Shown here: piece after piece, positions 52,233-59,712 of the stretch
How the letters are laid out: every line of letters starts with the position of its first letter
Numbering within the stretch: position 1 is the first letter of the stretch
Assembly: GCA_965221835.1 (NCBI GenBank)
Contig: OZ244916.1
Coordinates: 744,001-808,000 of the forward strand
Source: Persebacter sp965221835
GTDB lineage: Bacteria > Pseudomonadota > Gammaproteobacteria > Tethybacterales > Persebacteraceae
DNA: 64,000 nt
Reading direction: 5' to 3'
Made by a program: the position numbers and the translations under genes
The notes under the pieces: generated by a model
Told to the model about the DNA's origin: nothing
The model's input: the letters and a program-made list of their open reading frames with translations, nothing else
The model's database searches: none

Positions 52233-53687
52233 ATGAATTCTTTTGCGACGGTGATTATTTGCGGCGGCGGCGGCTTGCGATTGTGGCCGCTATCGCGCAC
52301 GACTTGCGCAAAACCGTTTGTCCGTCTGCCCGGATTCGCCCGCCCGCTTCTCGCCGATACTTTCGCGCGCATTGCCGCAGCACCGACAATTCCGGCGGCG
52401 ACAATCACCGTTGCGGCGGCGGGCGATTTGCCTTTATGCCGTCAAATCGCGCAAGAAAACGCGCCCGCCATTTCGCATTTTTTTGTCGGCGAACCGGAAG
52501 GACGCGACACCGCCCCGGCGATTGCAACGGCGGCGGCAACTGCCGCAAAACGATTCGGCGAAAATACGCCGCTGTTAATTTTGCCCGCCGATCATGCAAT
52601 TGCAAATGCAAACAAATTTTGGCAGGCGGCAGAATCGGCGGCGAAATCGGCAAAAGACGGAAAAATTGTGTTGCTGGGAATTCCGCCCGATTATGCCGCA
52701 ACCGGCTACGGTTATATTGAACGCGGCGCAAAATGCGCAGAATCCGAATCAGTTTTCGCGGTTAAAAAATTCGTAGAAAAACCAAATTTGGCGCGCGCCG
52801 AAGAATTTGCGGCGGATGAGAATTTTTTTTGGAACGCGGGAATTTTTTGTTTTACGCCAAAAACTTTGTTCGCCGAATTGCAAAATTTTGCGCCGGAAAT
52901 TTATTCGCCTTTGCAAAAATTGCAAAACGCGCAAAATGCGCAAAACGAAATTGAAAACGCGAACGAATCATTTTTACCGCCGCACGATTTATATTCTTCT
53001 TTTCCAAAAATATCGTTTGATTATGCAGTGATGGAAAAAACAAAACGCGCCGCCGTTGTCCCCGCCGCAAATGTCGGCTGGAGCGATGTCGGTTCATGGC
53101 GTGCGGTCGCCGAGTCGTTGCCCGCCGATGCAAACGGCAATCGCAACTTTGCAAACGCGGAAATTTTGGAATGCGAAAACTCATTTTTTGCGGGCGGAAA
53201 TCGGCTTATCGCCGCGGTCGGCGTTCGCGATTTGCATATTATTGACACGCCCGATGCGTTATTAGTTTCCGCCGCCGATTCATCCGAAAAAGTGCGCGAA
53301 CTCGCCGCGCGTTTGCAAAAACAAAACCGCCGCGAAACGCGCGAACCGGCGATTGTCCGCCGTCCGTGGGGCGAATACGAAGTTTTATCGGCGGGCGCGG
53401 GATACAAAGTTAAACGCATTTCTGTTTTACCCGGCGGCAAACTGAGTTTGCAATCGCACCGCCGCCGCAGCGAACATTGGACGACCGTCGCCGGCGTTAT
53501 GACAATCACAATTGACGACCGCGAATTTGCAATGGCGACAAACGAATCGTGCAACATTCCCGCAAACGCAAAACACCGAATGGCAAACGACACCGATTCC
53601 GAAGCGGCAATTATTGAAGTGCAAATCGGCGACTATTTGGAAGAAGACGACATCATCCGCTACGAAGATATTTACGGGCGGGTTTGA
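52233..53687 (+). CDS. manC: Mannose-1-phosphate guanylyltransferase / mannose-6-phosphate isomerase
   Basis: 484 residues, the two-domain ManC/AlgA type that makes GDP-mannose. The N-terminal nucleotidyltransferase carries GGGGLRLWPLSR in place of the usual GGxGTRLWPLSR (Thr to Leu) and FVEKPNLARAEEF. The C-terminal cupin isomerase domain has RRPWGEYEVL, GGKLSLQSHRRRSEHW and CNIPANAKHR. Its last 10 codons and following bases are repeated downstream of the next gene. Confidence 0.92.
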   Translation: MNSFATVIICGGGGLRLWPLSRTTCAKPFVRLPGFARPLLADTFARIAAAPTIPAATITVAAAGDLPLCRQIAQENAPAISHFFVGEPEGRDTAPAIATAAATAAKRFGENTPLLILPADHAIANANKFWQAAESAAKSAKDGKIVLLGIPPDYAATGYGYIERGAKCAESESVFAVKKFVEKPNLARAEEFAADENFFWNAGIFCFTPKTLFAELQNFAPEIYSPLQKLQNAQNAQNEIENANESFLPPHDLYSSFPKISFDYAVMEKTKRAAVVPAANVGWSDVGSWRAVAESLPADANGNRNFANAEILECENSFFAGGNRLIAAVGVRDLHIIDTPDALLVSAADSSEKVRELAARLQKQNRRETREPAIVRRPWGEYEVLSAGAGYKVKRISVLPGGKLSLQSHRRRSEHWTTVAGVMTITIDDREFAMATNESCNIPANAKHRMANDTDSEAAIIEVQIGDYLEEDDIIRYEDIYGRV

Positions 53688-53710
53688 AAATAATTATTTT
53701 TTGCGGAAGG
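53654..53710. repeat. 57-bp direct repeat, copy 1 (manC end)
   Basis: Encodes the end of manC (RYEDIYGRV and stop) plus about 25 bp downstream. Identical by eye to 54149-54205; weaker similarity continues another 40 bp or so past both copies. Confidence 0.92.
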
Positions 53711-53775
53711 CGGTTAAATGTGGGATCATCCGAAAACGCGAAGATTTTTTTTCGCGAATTAAAAAGGAGTAAGTT

Positions 53776-54135
53776 ATGGAATGGGCGATAGGTGCGATGG
53801 GCGTGGCGTTGGGTGCGGTCGTTGGAATTTGGCGAATGACGGAAGCATTGCGAAAAGATTTCCGCGAAGAGATGCATCGGCGTGACGAATCGTTGCGGGC
53901 GGAAATGAATCGCGGCTACGACCGCCTGCACAACGACATGGGAGCATTTCGCGAACAAATGTCGACAATGGCGGAAAAGTTGGGCGCAGTCGCCGCACAA
54001 TCGGAATCGTTGCGAGGGCAAGTATCCGCAATGGCGGCGCAAATGGGCGCAGTCGCCGCACAATCGGAATCGTTGCGAGGACAAGTGTCGGCAATGGCGG
54101 CGCAAATGAGGGCGACAATCGCGCAACCAAAATAA
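53776..54135 (+). CDS. Small membrane-anchored coiled-coil protein
   Basis: 119 residues, SD AGGAG before the ATG at 53776. N-terminal hydrophobic segment (AIGAMGVALGAVVGIW), then a charged helix (RKDFREEMHRRDESLRAEM) and a coiled coil in which a 21-residue block beginning MGAVAAQSESLRGQVSAMA is present twice, encoded by 63-bp tandem copies. Family unknown; similar anchored coiled coils occur beside toxins or as phage-like small proteins. It is bracketed by direct repeats of the manC end. Confidence 0.6.
   Translation: MEWAIGAMGVALGAVVGIWRMTEALRKDFREEMHRRDESLRAEMNRGYDRLHNDMGAFREQMSTMAEKLGAVAAQSESLRGQVSAMAAQMGAVAAQSESLRGQVSAMAAQMRATIAQPK
53937..54108. repeat. 63-bp tandem duplication inside the coiled-coil gene
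   Basis: Unit of GGCGCAGTCGCCGCACAATC type, 21 codons, two nearly identical copies plus a partial one, in frame, extending the coiled coil by three heptads per copy. Boundaries approximate. Confidence 0.75.
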
Positions 54136-54148
54136 TTCCGCAAAGCGA

Positions 54149-54205
54149 CATCCGCTACGAAGATATTTACGGGCGGGTTTGAAAATAATTATTTTTTGCG
54201 GAAGG
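54149..54205. repeat. 57-bp direct repeat, copy 2 (displaced manC end)
   Basis: Starts 14 bp after the coiled-coil gene. It carries the manC final codons and stop without the rest of the gene. Confidence 0.92.
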
Positions 54206-54409
54206 TGAAATTTGGAATAATCCGAAAACGGCGGGAATTTTTTTCCGGCAAAAAGTTTAGTTTTATGTTTTTTTCGTTATTTCTGCCGTTATTTATTTCA
54301 TACTGTATCCAAGTAAAAATATTAAAAACATTAAAAAATATTGACAAAAATTAGAACGGAAAAAAATGGCAGGCGATTATCGCCCCGCCCGTTTTTCATT
54401 CTCAGATTG
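54206..54409. other. A/T-rich non-coding stretch
   Basis: Degenerate continuation of the manC downstream sequence, then very A/T-rich DNA. No gene or clear promoter seen; with the array at 54410-54530 the gap before purE is about 455 bp. Confidence 0.5.
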
Positions 54410-54530
54410 AAATTCTCTCCCCGAAAAAAACGCAAATTTCCTCTCTGAAAAAAACGCAATTTCCATCCCGAAAAAAAACCGCAAATTTCCCTCCCGAAAA
54501 AAACGCAAATTTCCATCCCGAAAAAACTGC
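54410..54530. repeat. 24-bp tandem array upstream of purE
   Basis: Five units (24, 24, 25, 24, 24 bp) of the type AAATTTCCCTCCCGAAAAAA + CGC; a partial, diverged sixth unit runs into the purE promoter region. On the minus strand it gives an open frame rich in Phe and Arg (LRFFREGN), judged non-coding. Confidence 0.9.
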
Positions 54531-54590
54531 ATTTTGTATCCCGCGCGATTTTTGGTATCATATCTTTTTTTTGCAACGGAGAAATACAAA

Positions 54591-55097
54591 ATGGCAAACG
54601 ACAACGCGCCGCTGGTCGGCATTATGATGGGAAGCGAAAACGACTGGCCGGTGATGCAAAAGGCGGCGGAAATCCTGCGCGATTTCGGCATTCCTTTTGA
54701 AACACGGGTGATTTCGGCGCACCGAACGCCGGATTTATTTTTTGAATATGCGTCTTCGCTAAAAGAACGCGGCGTGCGCGTGATGATTGGCGGGGCGGGC
54801 GGTGCGGCGCATTTGCCGGGCGTTTTGGCGGCGAAAACGACATTGCCGGTGTTGGGCGTGCCGATTGATGCGACGCCGTTGCGCGGGATGGATTCGCTGC
54901 TGGCGATTGTGCAAATGCCGCGCGGAATTCCGGTGGCGACTTTTGCGGTCGGCGAACCGGGGGCGGCAAATGCGGCGTTGTTTGCGGTCGCGATTTTGGC
55001 GGGCACCGATTCGGCAATGGCGGAAAAATTGAAAAATTTCCGCGCGAAAATGGCGGACAAAATCAAAAATACGCCGCCGCCGGAGTTGCCGCAATGA
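54591..55097 (+). CDS. purE: N5-carboxyaminoimidazole ribonucleotide mutase
   Basis: Purine synthesis, N5-CAIR to CAIR; 168 residues, class I PurE. Signature VGIMMGSENDWPVMQKAAE and the active-site region ISAHRTPDLFFEYA, then GGAGGAAHLPGVLAA. The ATG at 54591 has GGAG upstream; the open frame further up is not conserved. The stop overlaps purC by 4 bp. Note no purK follows. Confidence 0.95.
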   Translation: MANDNAPLVGIMMGSENDWPVMQKAAEILRDFGIPFETRVISAHRTPDLFFEYASSLKERGVRVMIGGAGGAAHLPGVLAAKTTLPVLGVPIDATPLRGMDSLLAIVQMPRGIPVATFAVGEPGAANAALFAVAILAGTDSAMAEKLKNFRAKMADKIKNTPPPELPQ

Positions 55098-55975
55098 GCG
55101 CGCTTTTGCAAAGCAATTTGCATTCGTTGCCGCTAATCGGGCGCGGAAAAGTGCGCGACATTTACGCGGCTGGCAGCGACCGATTGTTGATTGTGCAAAG
55201 CGACCGCATTTCGGCGTTTGATGTGATAATGAACGAACCGGTGCCGGGCAAAGGCGCGATTCTTACCGAAATGTCATTTTTTTGGTTTAAGAAACTCGCA
55301 AAAGTTTGCGCGAATCATTTAGATTCCGCCGCGCCCGAATCGGTTGTCGCCGAAGACGAACGCGCGCAAATCGCCGGACGCGCGATGCTGGTGAAAAAAC
55401 TAAATCCGTTGCCGATAGAAGCGGTGTGCCGCGGCTATCTCATCGGTTCCGGCTGGAAAGATTATCAACAAACCGGCGCGGTGTGCGGCATTTCCCTTCC
55501 CGCCGGATTGCGTTTGGCGGAAAAACTGCCCGAAACTTTGTTTACTCCCGCGACAAAAGCCGCGCAAGGCGAACACGACGAAAACATTTCCTTCGCGCAA
55601 ATGACGGACATTGTCGGGGCGGAAACGGCGGCGCGGGTGCGCGATGCGACTTTGGCAATTTATGCCGCCGCCGCCGAACACGCCGCCGCGCGCGACATTA
55701 TCATCGCCGATACAAAACTGGAGTTTGCATTGGGCGACAACGGCGAATTGATTCTGATTGACGAAGTGATGACGCCGGATTCGTCGCGTTTTTGGCGCGC
55801 CGATTCATGGGCGCCCGGCAAAAATCCCGAAAGTTATGACAAACAAATTACGCGCGACTGGCTGGAAACAACTTCGTGGGATAAACGCCCGCCGCCGCCG
55901 ACCGTCCCGCCCGAAGTGTTGCAAAAAACCGCCGCCCGCTACGCCGAAATCCGCGATAAACTCTTGCGCAATTGA
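55094..55975 (+). CDS. purC: SAICAR synthetase
   Basis: Phosphoribosylaminoimidazole-succinocarboxamide synthase, 293 residues, the longer purC type. GRGKVRDIYAAGSDRLLIV, SDRISAFDVIM, VKKLNPLPIEAVCRGYL and DTKLEFAL, then LIDEVMTPDSSRFW. Coupled to purE by an ATGA overlap. Confidence 0.96.
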   Translation: MSALLQSNLHSLPLIGRGKVRDIYAAGSDRLLIVQSDRISAFDVIMNEPVPGKGAILTEMSFFWFKKLAKVCANHLDSAAPESVVAEDERAQIAGRAMLVKKLNPLPIEAVCRGYLIGSGWKDYQQTGAVCGISLPAGLRLAEKLPETLFTPATKAAQGEHDENISFAQMTDIVGAETAARVRDATLAIYAAAAEHAAARDIIIADTKLEFALGDNGELILIDEVMTPDSSRFWRADSWAPGKNPESYDKQITRDWLETTSWDKRPPPPTVPPEVLQKTAARYAEIRDKLLRN

Positions 55976-56037
55976 CGGCGCATTTTCGCCATTCATTCTC
56001 TCCCTGCAAGCGGCGGGGTTAAAAACGGCGAAAATGA

Positions 56038-56043
56038 TAAAAT
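56038..56043 (+). promoter_or_regulatory. -10-like hexamer six bases before the acyl-activating enzyme ATG
   Basis: TAAAAT, then CGGATG, then ATG at 56050 (the second of two adjacent ATGs). No SD. Confidence 0.4.
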
Positions 56044-56049
56044 CGGATG

Positions 56050-57612
56050 ATGAATCACGCCGCACAAGAACCGAATATCGCCCGCGCTTTTTTGCGTTGG
56101 GGTGCGCGGCACGGCTGGAATACGCCGCTGTTTTCCGATTTCGGTGCGCCGCCGTTGTCGTTTCGCAAAACTTATCGCGCCGCTTTTGCGTTGGGCGAAG
56201 TTTTTGCCCGCCGCGCCGGAGGCGACAAACGAATCGGCATAATGTTGCCTTCTTCCGCGGGGGCGGCGGTGTCGTTTTACGCTGCGGCATTGCGCGGATT
56301 GACTCCGGCGATGTTAAATCCCGCCGCCGGTTCGCGCAATCTGGCGGCGGCATGCCGGACGGCGCAACTTCGCACGGTGTATACGGCGGACAAACTTCTG
56401 CGCAATTCGGATGCGGCAATGGCGGCGGCGAAATCGTTGCAGCGCGACAACATAAAAATTGTTTGTCTGGAAGATGTGCGCGCCGAAATCGGTCTCGCAG
56501 CGAAACTGCGCGCGGCGGCGGCGGCAATGTCGCCGATGCATTCCGCACCGAAACTACCCGGTGCGGCGGCGGACGCGAACGAAACGGCGGCGATATTGTT
56601 CACTTCCGGTTCCGAATCGCATCCCAAAGGCGTCGCACTCAGCCACGGCAATCTTTTGGCGAACACCGGACAAGTACTTTCGCGCCTGCAAAATTTGCAA
56701 AACGAAAGAATGGTGAACAGTTTGCCGGTGTTTCATTCTTTCGGGCTTTTGGCGGGCGTCGTTTTACCGGCGGCGGGCGGGATTTTTGCGATTCAATATC
56801 CGAGTCCGCTGCATTACAAAAAAATTCCGGAAGTGGTGCGGCGGTCGCGCGCGACAATTTTTTTTAGCGCCGATACTTTTTTGGCGGCATATTCGCGCGA
56901 GGCGAACGGCGACGATTTTCGCGCGTTGCGTTATGTTTTTGCCGGCGCGGAAAAGTTAAAAGAATCTACCCGCCGCGAATGGCTGGACAAATTCGGAGTC
57001 GCCGTTTTGGAAGGATACGGCGTTACCGAAACCTCCCCCGCCGTGTCGGTCAATTCGCCGGACGACAATCGCCCCGGCACAGTCGGGCGTTTGTTGGACG
57101 GCGTCGAATCGCGCATTGTCCCGTTTGACGGCGCACCGCGCGGCGGGATTTTGCATTTGCGCGGTCCGAATGTCATGCGCGGCTATCTGGACGCCGATTC
57201 GCCCGGCGGAATTGTCGCCCCGCCGGACGGCTGGCACGACACGGGCGACATCGCGGAAATTGACGGCGACGGTTTTTTGCACATTCACGGGCGGGCGCGG
57301 CGATTTGTCAAAATCGCGGGCGAAATGACTCCGCTGGACGGCGTGGAAAATGCGTTGTGCGACAACTTTCCGCGCGCACGATTCGCCGCCGTGCGAGTAG
57401 CAGACGAAAAACGCGGCGAACAAATTGTCGCGCTGTGCGATGACGGCGGCATTTCCCGGATGCAAATCGCGGAGGCGTTTCGCGCCGCCGGATTGCCGCC
57501 GCTGTGGATTCCGCGCCGCGTTTTGACGGCGGAAATTCCGCAACTGCCGACCGGCAAAACCGATTATCCGGCGGCACAACGAATCGCCGAAAACGATTTT
57601 TTATCGGAATAA
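56050..57612 (+). CDS. AMP-dependent acyl-CoA/acyl-ACP synthetase family protein
   Basis: Adenylate-forming enzyme, 520 residues from 56050 (521 from the ATG at 56047). Phosphate loop LFTSGSESHPKGVALSH near 195, A5 EGYGVTETSPA, A7 WHDTGDIAEIDGDG, and C-terminal Lys in LPTGKTDYPA. VFHSFGLLAG and YPSPLHYKKIPE resemble the acyl-ACP synthetase domain of Aas and related lipid-recycling enzymes, but there is no acyltransferase domain. Substrate uncertain. Its final 35 codons are duplicated downstream. Confidence 0.85.
   Translation: MNHAAQEPNIARAFLRWGARHGWNTPLFSDFGAPPLSFRKTYRAAFALGEVFARRAGGDKRIGIMLPSSAGAAVSFYAAALRGLTPAMLNPAAGSRNLAAACRTAQLRTVYTADKLLRNSDAAMAAAKSLQRDNIKIVCLEDVRAEIGLAAKLRAAAAAMSPMHSAPKLPGAAADANETAAILFTSGSESHPKGVALSHGNLLANTGQVLSRLQNLQNERMVNSLPVFHSFGLLAGVVLPAAGGIFAIQYPSPLHYKKIPEVVRRSRATIFFSADTFLAAYSREANGDDFRALRYVFAGAEKLKESTRREWLDKFGVAVLEGYGVTETSPAVSVNSPDDNRPGTVGRLLDGVESRIVPFDGAPRGGILHLRGPNVMRGYLDADSPGGIVAPPDGWHDTGDIAEIDGDGFLHIHGRARRFVKIAGEMTPLDGVENALCDNFPRARFAAVRVADEKRGEQIVALCDDGGISRMQIAEAFRAAGLPPLWIPRRVLTAEIPQLPTGKTDYPAAQRIAENDFLSE
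57509..57612. repeat. 104-bp segment at the acyl-activating gene end, copy 1
   Basis: Last 34 codons and stop. Repeated at 57753-57856, offset 244 bp, with one clear substitution (Thr to Ala codon). Confidence 0.93.
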
Positions 57613-57724
57613 ATTTGTAAACGCGGAAAAAACGATGAACGAAAAAATTGAAATAACTTTGTAAACGCGGAAAAAAACAATGTGCGAAAAAAATCGGAAT
57701 AAATTTGCAAATGCGGAAAAAACG

Positions 57725-57856
57725 ATGAACGAAAAAATTAGTTATTTGGAGTTTCCGCGCCGCGTTTTGGCGGCGGAAATTCCGCAACTGCCGACCGGCA
57801 AAACCGATTATCCGGCGGCACAACGAATCGCCGAAAACGATTTTTTATCGGAATAA
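57725..57856 (+). other. In-frame chimeric 43-codon ORF (VOC start joined to acyl-activating enzyme end)
   Basis: ATG at 57725 gives MNEKISYLEFP, nearly the N-terminus of the VOC protein (MNEKINYLEFP), continuing without a frameshift into RRVLAAEIPQLPTGK and the rest of the acyl-activating enzyme C-terminus with its stop. A GGAAAAAACG stretch before the ATG is the same as before the true VOC start. It shows that a block including both gene ends was tandemly duplicated. Whether it is translated is unknown. Confidence 0.7.
57753..57856. repeat. 104-bp segment at the acyl-activating gene end, copy 2
   Basis: Second copy, inside the intergenic array, fused to a copy of the VOC 5' end. Confidence 0.93.
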
Positions 57857-58121
57857 CTTTGTAAACGCGGAAAAAATAATGCGCGAAAAAATCGGAATAA
57901 ATTTGCAAACGCGGAGAAAACAATGTGCGAAAAAATCGGAATAAATCGGAATAAATTTGCAAACGCGAAAAAAATAATGTGCGAAAAAAATCGGAATAAA
58001 TTTGTAAACGCGGAAAAAACAATGAACGAAAAAAATCGGAATAAATTTGCAAATGCGGAAAAAAACAATGTGCGAAAAAATCGGAATAAATCGGAATAAA
58101 TTTGTAAACGCGGAAAAAACG

Positions 58122-58484
58122 ATGAACGAAAAAATCAATTATTTAGAATTTCCGTGTCGCGATTTGGCGGCGACGAAGGCGTTTTTTGTCGCCGCATTCG
58201 GCTGGATTTTTACCGATTACGGCGAAGAATACACCGCATTCGCCGCGGCGGATGCCGGATTGGACGGCGGATTTTATCGCGCCCCGCTATCTTCCCGCAC
58301 CGAAAACGGCGGCGCGCTGATTGTTTTTTACAGCGAAAATTTGGAGGAAAGTATGGCGAAAATCGCAAACTGCGGCGGCAAAATCGTCCGCGATATTTTC
58401 GCCTTTCCCGGCGGGCGGCGATTCCATTTTACCGAACCGTCCGGCAACGAATTCGCCGTTTGGTCGGATAATTCGCGCCGTTAA
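58122..58484 (+). CDS. VOC-family (glyoxalase/bleomycin-resistance fold) protein
   Basis: 120 residues from the ATG at 58122. INYLEFPCRDLAATKAFFVAAFGW is the usual VOC opening (given here in parts), with GGFYRAP, KIANCGGKIVRDIFAFPGG and FTEPSGNEFAVW. Function in this family ranges from isomerases to resistance proteins; unknown here. In-frame codons continue upstream into the repeat array, so an N-terminal extension cannot be excluded. Its stop overlaps the convergent neighbour by 3 bases. Confidence 0.85.
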   Translation: MNEKINYLEFPCRDLAATKAFFVAAFGWIFTDYGEEYTAFAAADAGLDGGFYRAPLSSRTENGGALIVFYSENLEESMAKIANCGGKIVRDIFAFPGGRRFHFTEPSGNEFAVWSDNSRR

Positions 58485-59629
58485 AACTCGCGCGTAAAAA
58501 TCATATCCGCGCGCAAAGCGGGATTGTCATCCAAATCGCGGGCGGCGGCGGAAACGGAAATTTCCCATTCCGATATGCGGCGACTCGCGGCGGCGGAAAA
58601 ATAGTGCGCGAATTCGCCGCCGAATTCGTCAAAACGGGCATTCGCATTCGCGGCGGATTTCAGCATCCAGCCGCCCGCCCGTCTTTCGGCGGCAAGCGAC
58701 AAATCCATCGCGGTTTTGTCGCCGGTATTTTCGCCGCCGAATGCCGCACGCCATACGCCCGCCGTCCATTCAACGCCGGAAGCATAACGCCAACTTTCGG
58801 ATTTGCGCGCGCGCATCGCCGTCCAATCGGCACGCCAATTGGCTTTTTCATATTCCCATTTCGCGCCGTAAAAATATTCCGTCCCGCCGTCTTCGGTATA
58901 GTGCAATCCATAATCGGGCGCAAACGAAACATCCGCCGCCGTCCCGCCCGACAAAAGATACACCGCAATCCCAACAACCGCCACACCGCCCACCGCCAAA
59001 CCAATATCGCTTCCGCCGCCGCCGGAAGAGGATAAATTTTGGTTGTCATTTCCGTTGTTATCGGATTCTTCTTCGGTGATTTGTTCGGAATCATTTTGGT
59101 TGTCATTTCCGTCGTTGCCGGATTCTTCTTCGGTACTGTCGGGCGAAGAAGATCCGACCAAAACAAGAGGGGCATTACAACTTCCTCTGTTGCTTCTATC
59201 TCCCGGCGGAACGGGCAAGCCGGTATCCGCATAAACAACTTGATTGTCTTCCACCCGAACTTGAAACGGCTGACAATGACCTTCGTCGCTGCCGACATCC
59301 CAGCGTTCAAATGTACCGTTCGCGTATTCAATAATAAAATGATCGGGATGGCAAGTCGGATGATACATAGCCCATTTGGAACCGTCCGGAAACTCCACGC
59401 CGCCGTTCGCCAAACTTTCTTTCCTTCCATTGCAAGTAACGAACAAATCTTCACGAGTCGGATTCTGCCCGCCAACGCCGTCAGAAAAAGCACTGGGAGT
59501 ACTGTCGCCGTTAATAGGATGCTGCACAACTATGTTTTGCATCGCCAATTCCTCCCGCAACACACTCCCATTTCCCCACCACGCAAGCAATTCCAACCCC
59601 GCCGAAGCCATCATCGTTAAATCTATCAT
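58481..59629 (-). CDS. Hypothetical surface protein with acidic repeats and barrel-like C-terminus
   Basis: 382 residues from the ATG at 59629 (SD GGAGG). The first 160 residues hold several Cys (TCNGRK, PTCHPDH, GHCQPF, GSCNAP). Then two acidic repeats (TEEESGNDGNDNQN and TEEESDNNGNDNQN), a hydrophobic span (IGLAVGGVAVVGIAVYLLSGG), and about 140 residues of alternating aromatic/polar strands ending MIFTREF with terminal Phe. The end recalls an outer-membrane barrel and the C-terminus of the NalP-like protein. No clear classical signal peptide. Family not recognised. Confidence 0.6.
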   Translation of the reverse strand: MIDLTMMASAGLELLAWWGNGSVLREELAMQNIVVQHPINGDSTPSAFSDGVGGQNPTREDLFVTCNGRKESLANGGVEFPDGSKWAMYHPTCHPDHFIIEYANGTFERWDVGSDEGHCQPFQVRVEDNQVVYADTGLPVPPGDRSNRGSCNAPLVLVGSSSPDSTEEESGNDGNDNQNDSEQITEEESDNNGNDNQNLSSSGGGGSDIGLAVGGVAVVGIAVYLLSGGTAADVSFAPDYGLHYTEDGGTEYFYGAKWEYEKANWRADWTAMRARKSESWRYASGVEWTAGVWRAAFGGENTGDKTAMDLSLAAERRAGGWMLKSAANANARFDEFGGEFAHYFSAAASRRISEWEISVSAAARDLDDNPALRADMIFTREF

Positions 59630-59697
59630 CACTATTTCCTCCAAAAGTAAAAATATATGCGAAAAATATACCATAAAATCCCGTGCGGCGAAAATGC

Positions 59698-59703
59698 TAT
59701 AAT
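59698..59703 (+). promoter_or_regulatory. -10 hexamer nine bases before the aspartate kinase ATG
   Basis: TATAAT, then nine bases, then ATG at 59713; predicted leader of about 0-3 bases; no SD. Confidence 0.45.
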
Positions 59704-59712
59704 TATATTCTT

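Larger units (their letters stand above)
57613..58121. repeat. About 45-bp repeat array joining the acyl-activating gene to the VOC gene
   Basis: Roughly nine units of type TCGGAATAAATTTG.AAACGCGG followed by AAAAAACAATG.GCGAAAAAA. Each unit holds a copy of the upstream stop region (TCGGAATAA) and of the downstream start (ATGAACGAAAAAAT). A 104-bp copy of the upstream gene end is embedded at 57753-57856. Many units are 45 bp, 15 codons, so in-frame reading (MCEKNRNKFANAEKT) is possible. The whole 509-bp gap consists of this array. Confidence 0.92.

Noticed and set aside
54331..55123. Minus-strand frames across the 24-bp array and purE
   Set aside because: Repeat-derived Phe/Arg-rich octapeptides and overlap with purE, which is certain.
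57738..58138. Overlapping minus-strand frames rich in Phe/Arg across the 45-bp array
   Set aside because: Open only because unit lengths are near multiples of three; no start signals and low-complexity product.
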